Origin: Methylobacterium marchantiae
Lineage (GTDB): Bacteria > Pseudomonadota > Alphaproteobacteria > Rhizobiales > Beijerinckiaceae
DNA length: 64,000 nucleotides
Assembly: GCF_022179405.1 (NCBI RefSeq)
Contig: NZ_BPQT01000037.1
Span: forward strand, 124,001 to 188,000
Direction: 5' to 3'
Under the pieces are notes generated by a model. It did no database searches. It had not been told where the DNA came from and saw nothing but the letters and a program-made list of their open reading frames with translations. Positions 45,796 to 54,230 of the stretch are shown in pieces. The translations under genes and the position numbers were made by a program. The first letter of the stretch is position 1; the number at the start of each line of letters is the position of its first letter.

Positions 45796-45839
45796 CAGGT
45801 TTCGCAAAAGTGGTCACCGGTTTTGCGTCCTGAAACCTG
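45796..45839. repeat. Nested palindromic intergenic element
   Basis: Outer arms caggtttc/gaaacctg and inner arms gcaaaa/ttttgc flank gtggtcaccgg. This 44-base pattern starts 1 base after a stop codon and resembles the short 'ttttgcg...gtggtcacc' elements common between genes in Rhizobiales. It may double as a terminator for the small membrane protein. Confidence 0.65.
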
Positions 45840-45938
45840 AGACATTCCAGAGGACTGAGCGAGGTGAAGCGTTGGCTTGCCAATGCGAACCCGTTCAGGT
45901 CGTCGTCCCCAAGGGTGGGAGCCGCCTGTCGGGTCACG

Positions 45939-47282
45939 TCATGCGCTTCGGAACCGGGCGAGGTAGCGTAGACCGAAGACAGCGATGAGGAAGGTGACCC
46001 AGATCGGGTCGCCGCCGTCGAAGAGGAAGCTCTCCATGCAGGAGAGCAGCAGCCCGAACAGCCAGATCTGTACGAACATGATCGCCAGCGGATCCGTCCT
46101 GCCGCCCGCCTCGATCCTCATGACGTCGCGCAAGGGGGCGACGACGAAGATCGCAAGCACGAGGACAAGGCCGGGCAGGCCCAGGGTCACGGCGGTGTCC
46201 AGATAGCTGTTGTGGCTGTGCGAGGCATATCCGGCCCAGCTCGACCCGTCGTCGGAAGCCGCGCGCACGGTGACGTTGTTCCAGAACGCCGAGAAGCCGT
46301 AGCCGGTGAGCGGCCTCGAAGCCAGCGCATCGATGGCGAACTGCCACACGTCGGTGCGGCCGGTGAAGGTCGAATCCACGGGCAGCGCCCTCACCATCGC
46401 GGCCAGCGGCTCGCTCACCACCGTTCCGACGCTGAACAGGTTGATCACGAAGATCGGGGCGAGGGTGAGGAGGAAGCGTCCCCGGAACGAACGGATGACC
46501 GAGAACAGCCCCGTGATCGCCAGTGCGGCCAGCACGAGCGCCGTCGCACTCTTGCCTTCCGAGCCGATCAGGAACAGCCCGGACAGCGCGACGATGACGA
46601 GTCCCACCGTCACGAGGCCCGACCGCGTCACCGCTATGCCGATGAAGACCAGCATCGCCATGACCGCTGCAGCGGCGTTCTTGTGGCCGAACGTGCCCCG
46701 CCAATTGCCCGCGAGCGCGGGCTCGACCACGTCGGTGGACTGGTGGATGGCGAGGTCGGGTGCCAGCAGCATGCCGCCGTAGCAGGCCGCGAGCAGAAGC
46801 AGGGCCGCGATCGCCAGGAGGTTGCGAAGATCGTCACGGGACCGTGCCAGCAGCGGCAGGCAGGCGGCACCCAGCATGACCGCCGCCATCAGGGTCAGAC
46901 GCTTGGCCGAGGTGACGGGATCCTGCGACAACACCACGTTCATGGCGAACCAGGCCCCGAGAGCCAGGAACCAGGGTGAGACGAACGAACGCAGCGCTCG
47001 CGAATGAGTGGCGAAGGTCAGGCCGAGGGCGAGCAATGCGAGGATGCCGAAGCTCGCATAGGTCAGGCCCTCGCGTCCGGTCGCGAGTTCTCCGATGTCG
47101 GGATTGCTCAAGTCCTGGAAGGGCTTCAGCGAGATCCAGGTGAGCAGGAGGATCGCCAGGAAGACGGCCTTGCGTGCCACCAAAGCTGCGGGGGTCTCGG
47201 CGAGCGCCGTCTGCAGCCGGCGCCATCCGCCTGGGGTGTCCTTCGATGCCGGCGCACCGGCCGTGGATCCAGCCGTCCTCAT
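45939..47282 (-). CDS. O-antigen ligase/polymerase family membrane protein (Wzy-like)
   Basis: The 447-residue protein has about 11 hydrophobic segments and the Wzy/WaaL family loop. Examples are GTFGHKNAAAAVMAMLV near residue 205 and the large periplasmic loop with GRTDVWQFAIDALASRPLTG and SHSHNSYLDTAVTLGLPGL. In this locus it most likely polymerises repeat units in the periplasm. GGCGGGGAGCCG precedes the ATG; the frame is open 88 codons upstream but overlaps the GT2 gene there. It lies 13 bases after the GT2 stop. Confidence 0.9.
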   Translation of the reverse strand: MRTAGSTAGAPASKDTPGGWRRLQTALAETPAALVARKAVFLAILLLTWISLKPFQDLSNPDIGELATGREGLTYASFGILALLALGLTFATHSRALRSFVSPWFLALGAWFAMNVVLSQDPVTSAKRLTLMAAVMLGAACLPLLARSRDDLRNLLAIAALLLLAACYGGMLLAPDLAIHQSTDVVEPALAGNWRGTFGHKNAAAAVMAMLVFIGIAVTRSGLVTVGLVIVALSGLFLIGSEGKSATALVLAALAITGLFSVIRSFRGRFLLTLAPIFVINLFSVGTVVSEPLAAMVRALPVDSTFTGRTDVWQFAIDALASRPLTGYGFSAFWNNVTVRAASDDGSSWAGYASHSHNSYLDTAVTLGLPGLVLVLAIFVVAPLRDVMRIEAGGRTDPLAIMFVQIWLFGLLLSCMESFLFDGGDPIWVTFLIAVFGLRYLARFRSA

Positions 47283-47295
47283 CGGCTCCCCGCCT

Positions 47296-48261
47296 TCATC
47301 TGCCGCGCGTCCGTAGACGCGGCGTGCTGGCGCGATAGGGCTGCGGCTCGATACCGAGGGCGGCAAGGCAGCGCCCGACAGCCACGAGGATCGGGTGCAG
47401 GGCGATGGTGGGCTCGCGCGTCCGCACCAGATCGAGGATGCCGCGCCCGAACGACAGGCCGAGGACGGCAAAGGACTTGCCGGCCAGGGTCGCGAGGCTG
47501 AGGCCGCCATGGGCCAGCTTGCGCTCGATCCTGTAATTGACGGCACCGATGCGCAGGCCCCGCGCGGCGAGCCACCCTGCCCTTGTCCGGGCGAGGGGCA
47601 CCGTCTCGGTGATGATCGCCTCCGCCTCCCAGTAGAAGGTGATCCCTGCCCGGCGGGCGCGGACGAAGAAGTCGGTGTCGCCGCCGCCGAGGAAGTTGTA
47701 CCCCGTGTCGAAGGGCGGTGAGCCCATCAGCGCGAAGGTGCGTCGCGTGATCAGACAGTTTCCGCTGCCGTAGATCACCGGAACCGGCCCGCTCTTGTCG
47801 TAGGCGGGGGCGAAGGCCGGATGCCGGCCGAGGCCCGCCCGCGTCCCCGGCTCGAAGCGCGGCATCACGGGGCCGCCGACGATCCCCGCCCCCGTACGCT
47901 GGGCCGTGGCCACCATGCGCTCCAGCCAGTCCGGCTGGGCGAGTTCGTCATCGTCGATCATCAGGAAGTAGCCGCTCTCGGGATAGGCCGCGAGTGCGGT
48001 GGTGAAGGCACGGTTGATCGCCGAGCAATTGCCCTGGCGCTGTTCCACCACACACTGTCCGACAAGCGGGCCTTTCGCGAACACTTCTTCCGCCGCAGCC
48101 CGTCCGGCCTGCGATCCGGCGTCGTTGTCGACGACGATCACGGCGAAGCGGCGCCCGGTCCGCTGACGCGCCAGGGAGGCGAGGGTCTGGACGAGGTGCT
48201 CCGGCCGCTTGAAGGTCGGGATGCAGATCACCGCGTCGAAAGGGTTGGCGCGCGTCTTCAC
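47296..48261 (-). CDS. Glycosyltransferase family 2
   Basis: The 321-residue GT-A enzyme has AVICIPTFKRPEHLVQTLASL at the N-terminus, VIVVDNDAG, and a DxD-like LMIDDDELAQPDW at about 106. FLGGGDTDFFVRARRAG lies near 210. A C-terminal hydrophobic segment may tether it to the membrane. It starts with GTG overlapping the GH10 stop (GTGA), so it is translated together with the glycosidase and followed closely by the Wzy-like gene. Confidence 0.9.
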   Translation of the reverse strand: MKTRANPFDAVICIPTFKRPEHLVQTLASLARQRTGRRFAVIVVDNDAGSQAGRAAAEEVFAKGPLVGQCVVEQRQGNCSAINRAFTTALAAYPESGYFLMIDDDELAQPDWLERMVATAQRTGAGIVGGPVMPRFEPGTRAGLGRHPAFAPAYDKSGPVPVIYGSGNCLITRRTFALMGSPPFDTGYNFLGGGDTDFFVRARRAGITFYWEAEAIITETVPLARTRAGWLAARGLRIGAVNYRIERKLAHGGLSLATLAGKSFAVLGLSFGRGILDLVRTREPTIALHPILVAVGRCLAALGIEPQPYRASTPRLRTRGR

Positions 48262-49361
48262 GACGCGTTTCCGGTGAAACGCTCGATCACACTCATCAGC
48301 GGCTTGGGCCTCAGGTCGGAATCCAAGGGAAGCGGCCGGTTCGCCGTCCCGTCGGGGCGGGTGAAGTATATCGGCACCCAGGTATAACGATCCGTAATGC
48401 CCCAGGTCAGCACCGCGCTCGGCGGCGTCACTTCGTCCACCGCCTGAAGAAAATCGGTCGCCTTCTTGGCGATGAGCGCATCGCGGGTGGCGAAATCGGT
48501 CGGCAGCCCGAAATCGATCACGTCGAGTTCGGTCACCAGAACGTCGAGCTTCATCGCCTTGATCTCCCTCAGGAAGCTCTGGAGCCCGTCCCGGTCGATC
48601 GCTCTGTCCGCGAAGAGGTGACCCTGCAGGCCGATGGCGTGGATCGGGATGCCACGGTCGAGGAGCGAGCGGGCGATCGCGAGGATACCGGCGCGGCGCA
48701 TGGCGAAGCGCTGACCGACGAACTCGACGTCGTATTCGTTGAGCACGAGCTGGGCCGCGGGATCGGCGGCGTGGGCCGCCTTGAACGCGATCGGAATGTA
48801 ATCGGCCCCGAGGGTCTTGCTCCAGACGAAGTGGCGCAGATCCTGCGGCGAGGCCGGCTTGTCTGGCATCGGCTCGTTGACCACGTCCCAGGACCCGATG
48901 AAGCCGCGATAGCGGGACACCACGGTCTCGATATGGCTGGTTAGCATCCATTCGGCTTCGACCCGACTGGTGATGGCCTCGGCCCAGGCGGGCATCGCAC
49001 CGTACCAGGCCAGGGTATGGCCGCGCAGGCCGAGCCCGTTGCGGCGGGCGAAGGCGGCGATCTGGTCTGCCTCGCCGAAGTCGAACGTCTCGCGATTCGG
49101 TCGCAGGACGGCCCATTTCAAGCCGCCCTCGGGAACCAGCAGACGGCATCTTTCCGCCAACGCGGCGCCGTAGGCTGCATCCGCCGTCAGGGCGCCACCC
49201 CGGACCGCGGCACCGAACGGGATCTTCCGCGGCGCGGCGGCCATGGCCGGAAGACCGTCGAGGGCACTTCCCAGGATCCCTGCCAGCGGGGTTCCCATGC
49301 CGAGGATGCCGCCCATGGCCCCTTTGAGGATGGCCCGTCGGTTGGAGGACGTCTTCATCAT
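48258..49361 (-). CDS. Glycoside hydrolase family 10 (endo-1,4-beta-xylanase type), exported
   Basis: GH10 enzymes cut beta-1,4-xylan and related chains. The 367-residue protein has an N-terminal Tat-like signal (NRRAILKGAMGGILGMG...AMAAAP). The catalytic acid/base Glu is in SWDVVNEPMPDK and the nucleophile Glu in LVTELDVIDFG. HTLAWYGAMPAW and the LTWGITDRYTW near the C-terminus are also classic. It is coupled to the GT2 gene and sits in the polysaccharide locus, so its target is more likely the cell's own glycan than plant xylan; this is inference. The MM start at 49361 has a weak ribosome binding site. Confidence 0.92.
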   Translation of the reverse strand: MMKTSSNRRAILKGAMGGILGMGTPLAGILGSALDGLPAMAAAPRKIPFGAAVRGGALTADAAYGAALAERCRLLVPEGGLKWAVLRPNRETFDFGEADQIAAFARRNGLGLRGHTLAWYGAMPAWAEAITSRVEAEWMLTSHIETVVSRYRGFIGSWDVVNEPMPDKPASPQDLRHFVWSKTLGADYIPIAFKAAHAADPAAQLVLNEYDVEFVGQRFAMRRAGILAIARSLLDRGIPIHAIGLQGHLFADRAIDRDGLQSFLREIKAMKLDVLVTELDVIDFGLPTDFATRDALIAKKATDFLQAVDEVTPPSAVLTWGITDRYTWVPIYFTRPDGTANRPLPLDSDLRPKPLMSVIERFTGNAS

Positions 49362-49747
49362 GCCGGGATCCCGCGAGACGTGGCGATCATCCAAAACGGT
49401 ACAATCCGCCGGGACATGGCGAACGGTTTTGCAAGATCAGGTCCGCACATACGATGACATCCGTCGCGGGCGATGCCCCTCGCATTCCCGACCCTTGTGG
49501 CATGCCTTCCGCTGCCCGGCGACCAGGACATGCCTCCGAACACCATGCTTGCCGAACGATGCGCCCCGAACCAGGACATGACGGCGCCCCGTTCGAGACG
49601 AAGGGGCCACCCCATTCGCAGCCTCCCGTCCCGACCGATCCCGGTTCCCGTGCTGGCACGAGCCCTGCGGCTGCGGCGGCCATGACTGCTCATCTGTCCC
49701 GAAATCCGACACCCGGCGTGGAGACGATCTCCGCCGGAGGGGCCGGC
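49362..49747. other. Divergent promoter region between GH10 and Wzx genes
   Basis: The 386 bases separate oppositely oriented operon heads, so promoters for both should be here. The frame of the flippase is open to 49454, but its upstream translation is Pro/His/Arg-rich and looks non-coding. Confidence 0.4.
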
Positions 49748-51043
49748 ATGGAACGCCGCATCAGGAATCTGCATGTCGCGCCGATGCGTCTCTTCGCCGG
49801 CGCGTGGTCCACCCATCGCACGGTGCTGATCGGCTACGGGCAGCTTCTGGCCGGTGCCGGCGGCCGCCTCGCGCTCCAGATGGTCTACTTCCTGGTTCTC
49901 GCCAATACGCTCAGCCTCTCGGAGATGGGGGTCTTCGCCTCGGTCTCGGCCGCGGGCGTGATGATCGGATGCCTGGCGGGTTTCGGCTTCCAATCCTTCG
50001 TGATGCGTTCGGCCGCCGGCCGACGCTCGTCGATGGGGGCCTATCTGGCCGTCTACTACGCCTGCTTCGCCCTGGCTCTGCCGATCATGTTCGGCCTCTC
50101 CCTGGTGCTGTACGCCCTGCTGTTCCAGGGCGTGATCGCCTTGCCCGGCTATCTCGCGATCATCGTGGTCGAGGTGGCGCTCTGGCGTCAGATCGAGCTC
50201 CTCGTCCAGGTGAATAACGGCCTCGGCCGCTATGCCGTGGCGGCCACGGTGGTGTCGCTTCCCGTCGGGTTCCGCGCTGCGGCAGCCGTGGCCTTCTGGG
50301 CCGCGGGCGGCGGGGCCGCCGAGATCTGGGCGATCTACTACCTCGTCGGCAACGCTGTCTCGGTGACCGTTCTCGCCATTCTGTTCCATCCCCGCACGCG
50401 GATGCGCTTCCGCGCGGTGCTGCTCAAGGGCAAGCTGCGCGACGGCCTGCTCTACGCTGCCTCCTATTTCATGTTTCTCGCACAGGGCGAGATCGACAAG
50501 CTCATCGTTCTGACCCTGGCCGGCGAGCGGATGGCGGGCATCTACGCGATCTCGATGCGGCTGATCGACCTCACCGGCGTGCCGCTGCGGCCGATGTTCA
50601 TGATGTACTCGCGCAAGCTCATCCAGGCTGGCCGGGTCACCCGCGCCAGCCTGCGCGAATGCCTGAAGGTGGAGGGCATGGTGGCGGTCGTCTCGACGGG
50701 CGCCCTCGCCTTCATGATCGCCGTCCTTCACATCCGGCCGGAACTTCTCGGACCGAACGTGTCGGCCGCCTACGGCATGCTCACCGTCATCATCGCCGTG
50801 CCGGCAGTGCGCAACCTCTTGGAATTCCAGGGCGAGCTGTTCTTCGCCTTCGGCCGGATGGGGCTGCGCGCGGGCGTCACCACTGCGCTCATCGCCTTCA
50901 AGGCGCTGGCCTTCGTGCTGCTCCTCACGGCTTTTCCAAATCCGGAGCAATGGAGCCTGTGGCTTAACGCGATCTACGTGGCGATCTATGCGCTCTCGTT
51001 CTTCACCCTCTACGGACTCTTATGGCGGAACACGGCACCGTGA
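49748..51043 (+). CDS. Polysaccharide flippase (Wzx/MOP superfamily)
   Basis: The 431-residue protein has about 12 hydrophobic helices with the MOP-family layout. A first helix holds YGQLLAGAGGRLALQMVYFL, and there is a charged loop with SYFMFLAQGEIDKLIVLTL near residue 240, a usual conserved site in Wzx proteins. GGAGGGGCCGGC precedes the ATG at 49748; upstream in-frame ATGs lack this. It would move lipid-linked repeat units across the inner membrane for the Wzy-like polymerase. Confidence 0.88.
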   Translation: MERRIRNLHVAPMRLFAGAWSTHRTVLIGYGQLLAGAGGRLALQMVYFLVLANTLSLSEMGVFASVSAAGVMIGCLAGFGFQSFVMRSAAGRRSSMGAYLAVYYACFALALPIMFGLSLVLYALLFQGVIALPGYLAIIVVEVALWRQIELLVQVNNGLGRYAVAATVVSLPVGFRAAAAVAFWAAGGGAAEIWAIYYLVGNAVSVTVLAILFHPRTRMRFRAVLLKGKLRDGLLYAASYFMFLAQGEIDKLIVLTLAGERMAGIYAISMRLIDLTGVPLRPMFMMYSRKLIQAGRVTRASLRECLKVEGMVAVVSTGALAFMIAVLHIRPELLGPNVSAAYGMLTVIIAVPAVRNLLEFQGELFFAFGRMGLRAGVTTALIAFKALAFVLLLTAFPNPEQWSLWLNAIYVAIYALSFFTLYGLLWRNTAP

Positions 51044-51143
51044 TCGCGGAAGCTCTTGGCGGACATTGTCCGGTGACGGAATCCTTCACCGTTTGCAGCG
51101 CAGGGTTCCGCGCGGCGAGAAGCGGCGATCGACGGAGATACGC

Positions 51144-52109
51144 ATGAAGGCCGAGACCGGACATTCCCCGTCCGCACCAGCAGGTCAGAGCCTGGCCGAG
51201 ACGGTGGGCCTGATCACGCTCAGCCATCGCGGTGACCTCGAACGGTGTGCCCTCCTGTTCGAGACCATCGATCGGCACGCGACACCCCGCGGATGCCACT
51301 ACGTCATCGTCGACGACAAGGACGTGGCGCTGTTCGCGCGGTTTGAGCGGCCCGACCGCCGGATCCTGCCGCTGTCGCACTTCCTGCCATGGTGGATGAG
51401 GCCGATTCCGGTCCTGCGCTGGCGCGGGCGCCGATACTGGTTCACGCCGTTCGGCAAGCCCATCAGCGGCTGGCACATTCAGCAGATCGTCAAGATCGAG
51501 GCAACGCGCCGGCTGCCCGAGGCCCGCTACTGCCTGATCGATTCCGATATCTACTTCTTCCGGGACTTCGATCTCACTGCGCTGGCAGAGCCGAACCCGA
51601 CGCCGTTCCACGTCCATCCCGGCGGCGTCGTGGTGAACCGGCCCCGTCACATCCTATGGATCGACACCGCGAGCCGTCTCCTCGGCACCGAGCCGCCAAG
51701 TGTGCCCGCGGACGACTATATCGACCAGATCATCATCTGGGATCAGGCCACGGCGCGAGCGATGACCGACCGGATCGAGTCGGTGACCCGGCATGGCTGG
51801 ATCGGTGCCCTGTGCCGGGACCGCAACTTCTCGGAATACATGATCTACGGCACCTTCGTGGCCAGCACGCCCTCGGCGATGGACAGGCACGCGGTGACGA
51901 CCCGGAGCTTCTGCCGGACCCATTGGGAAGACAACGCCCTCCGCGAGGCCGACATCCTCGCGATGCTGCATGCCGCTACGCCCACCGAACGGGCCTTCTG
52001 CATCCAGTCCTTCGGGGCGACGCCGCTCGCCACCATCCGCACAAGTCTCGAAGCGTTCCATTCCGGTTGTGGATTGGAAAATCCAAAATCGCGAACGCAA
52101 GCAGCGTGA
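51144..52109 (+). CDS. DUF6492 family protein (putative glycosyltransferase)
   Basis: The 321-residue protein has an N-terminal GT-A-like start (VGLITLSHRGDLERCALLFETI) and VIVDDKDVALF. The YCLIDSDIYFFRDFD segment holds a DxD in the right place for a nucleotide-sugar site. FGKPISGWHIQQIVKIEA is the DUF6492 mark. Members occur in polysaccharide loci but are poorly studied. GGAG lies 7 bases before the ATG. Likely role: transfer of a sugar to the repeat unit. Confidence 0.78.
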   Translation: MKAETGHSPSAPAGQSLAETVGLITLSHRGDLERCALLFETIDRHATPRGCHYVIVDDKDVALFARFERPDRRILPLSHFLPWWMRPIPVLRWRGRRYWFTPFGKPISGWHIQQIVKIEATRRLPEARYCLIDSDIYFFRDFDLTALAEPNPTPFHVHPGGVVVNRPRHILWIDTASRLLGTEPPSVPADDYIDQIIIWDQATARAMTDRIESVTRHGWIGALCRDRNFSEYMIYGTFVASTPSAMDRHAVTTRSFCRTHWEDNALREADILAMLHAATPTERAFCIQSFGATPLATIRTSLEAFHSGCGLENPKSRTQAA

Positions 52110-52325
52110 GGGTGATTGCTGGACGCTTTTACACTTGCGCGATTAAGGATGAGGACAATCGACGGCGGTCGGGACTCGCCCGTCCACGCTTTGTACTTGG
52201 AAAAGTAATATTTGCCGTGTCATGACTACGGTACGGTCGACACGCTTACCGGAAGGTACACCCGTCCCATGACCTTGCTCATGTCCCGCCCTTTCACGAC
52301 GGAATAGAGACGGAGCTTGCAAGCC

Positions 52326-53132
52326 ATGGCACAGAACGGCAGCACGGCGATGGCGATGCAGGTCGCCGTGGACGATCTTCATCATGACACGGAGATGCCG
52401 GCCGGCGAGGCCGGCTTCAGTCTCGCAAAGGTCCACGAAGTCCTGCAGTCGCTGCTCCCGGCGGGAGAGGTCTCGATCTACGAGGCAGGCGGCGGGGCGT
52501 CCTCCTACCTTCCGGTCTCGGTACTGCGCCGCTCCCGTGTGACCGTGGTCGACATCGATCCGACACAGGTGAGCAACAACGGCTACGCCGAGACGGTGAT
52601 CTGCGGCGATGTGCAGACCCACCGCTTCACGCCTCGGACGTTCGACCTCGTCACCAGCTACAACGTCATCGAACATCTGCCGGATGTCGGCGCGGCGATG
52701 GAGCGCTTCGCCGAATGCTTGAAGCCCGGCGGCCTCCTGCTCATCGGTGCACCGCATCCGCGTTCTCTGTCCGGTCTCGTGACGAAGTATTCGCCGCACT
52801 GGTTCCACGTCTGGTTCTATCGCAACATCCGTGGTCTGGAGCGGGCCGGCCAGCCGGGCGAGGCCCCATTCCCGGTCTATTACCATCCCCTCGTCCTGCC
52901 GGCTCGACTGAAGCCGTTCCTCGACCGGCTCGGGCTCGATCCGGTCTACGAGCGCGTCTACGAAAGCCCGCGCTATGCGGAGATGCGGGCACGCCGGCCA
53001 TGGCTGGCCTCCATCGTCGACGGCATCACCGAACTCGCCAACATGGCGGCGGCCCGGCGCATCAACCTGCGCCACGGTGACTACCACCTGGTGCTGCGCA
53101 AGCGGGCGGGGGAGCAGCCAGCCGCCAGATGA
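52326..53132 (+). CDS. Class I SAM-dependent methyltransferase
   Basis: The 268-residue protein has the Rossmann methyltransferase core: IYEAGGGASSYLP (motif I), VTVVDIDPTQVSNN (acidic ribose contact), FDLVTSYNVIEHLPD (motif with EHL) and LKPGGLLLIGAPHP. The start ATG follows GGAG with 11-base spacing. It overlaps the deacetylase by 4 bases (ATGA). In this locus it probably methylates a sugar of the polysaccharide. Confidence 0.88.
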   Translation: MAQNGSTAMAMQVAVDDLHHDTEMPAGEAGFSLAKVHEVLQSLLPAGEVSIYEAGGGASSYLPVSVLRRSRVTVVDIDPTQVSNNGYAETVICGDVQTHRFTPRTFDLVTSYNVIEHLPDVGAAMERFAECLKPGGLLLIGAPHPRSLSGLVTKYSPHWFHVWFYRNIRGLERAGQPGEAPFPVYYHPLVLPARLKPFLDRLGLDPVYERVYESPRYAEMRARRPWLASIVDGITELANMAAARRINLRHGDYHLVLRKRAGEQPAAR

Positions 53133-54010
53133 CACCCGACGCCATCATCGATCGCGATGCGACCGAGTTGAAGGCCCGGCTTTCGCTGCGGGCCCGTCTC
53201 TCCCATGGCCTGTCGAGGCATGTTCCGGTCTCGCCCCTCCTTCGCGCCCTGCCCGGTCCGATGGTGAGCATCACCTTCGACGACGTCCCGGATTCCGCCT
53301 GCACCAGGGGGGCGGCCCTGCTCGATGCCTACGGCGTCAAGGGGACGTTCTACGTCTCCGGCACCCTCCTCGGCGCCAGGACCGAGCATTGGCGGGTCGC
53401 CGAAAGCGAGGCCTTGGCGGAGATCCACCGCCGTGGCCACGAGATCGGCTGCCATACCCACGCCCACGTTCTTGTCCCCACCCTCGACGCGAGGGTCTTC
53501 GCCGCCGACATCCGGCGCAACCGGGAAGAACTGGCGACTCTCGTGCCGGGGCTGGCGCTGGAGAACTTTGCCTTTCCCTATGGTTACGCATCCCTTGCCG
53601 CCAAGCGTGTCTTGAGCCGTACCTACGGGTCGAGCAGAAGCATCCTGCCGGGCCTGAACGCCGGCCGCATCGATCGTCATTTCCTGCGCGCGAACCCGCT
53701 CTTCGACCGCTGCCTCGATGCCGATATCCTCACGCGCCTGATGGACGAAGCGGTCTCCCGCAATGGCTGGGTGATCTTCTTCGGTCACGACGTCGTCGAG
53801 GCGGCGAGTCCCTACGGCTGCTCTCCCGCCCTGCTCGAAGCCACTCTCGCTGCCGCGAACCGGCGGGGCATCCCGGTGGTCTCGATCGCGGAAGGGTTGG
53901 CGATGGCCTGTGGGACCGCCGAAGAGCAACGCCGGACGCCGAACGTGCTCGGCATCTCGCAGAATGCGACCACTATCCAAGGTTCCGCCCGGGGCCGACA
54001 AGCTGCATAA
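53129..54010 (+). CDS. Polysaccharide deacetylase (NodB-like, carbohydrate esterase 4)
   Basis: CE4 enzymes remove N-acetyl groups from GlcNAc units. The 293-residue protein has MVSITFDDVPDS with the catalytic/metal Asp pair, the metal-binding GCHTHAHVL (HxxxH form), and the active-site FAFPYGYASL. A late VIFFGHDVV carries the catalytic His. No signal peptide is visible, as in the holdfast deacetylase HfsH. The gene is translationally coupled to the methyltransferase. It likely exposes amines that help adhesion. Confidence 0.9.
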   Translation: MTPDAIIDRDATELKARLSLRARLSHGLSRHVPVSPLLRALPGPMVSITFDDVPDSACTRGAALLDAYGVKGTFYVSGTLLGARTEHWRVAESEALAEIHRRGHEIGCHTHAHVLVPTLDARVFAADIRRNREELATLVPGLALENFAFPYGYASLAAKRVLSRTYGSSRSILPGLNAGRIDRHFLRANPLFDRCLDADILTRLMDEAVSRNGWVIFFGHDVVEAASPYGCSPALLEATLAAANRRGIPVVSIAEGLAMACGTAEEQRRTPNVLGISQNATTIQGSARGRQAA

Positions 54011-54230
54011 AGACTAAATTCATCATCGCAACGCGTTCGTTTTTCATCAGCTGAGAATTTAATCAACGCTGGACTCTTGGTTGCTAACCTCTCTGCATTC
54101 GCCGCTGAGATCCGATGGATCGTGTCATCCTGACACATCATCTGTTGGAAGCGGGATCGAACGGAATTGGGTTCGGGGCACGGTCCGAACCTTTGTTTCC
54201 GGAAGAACCACTGATGTTGGGAAGCCATTG

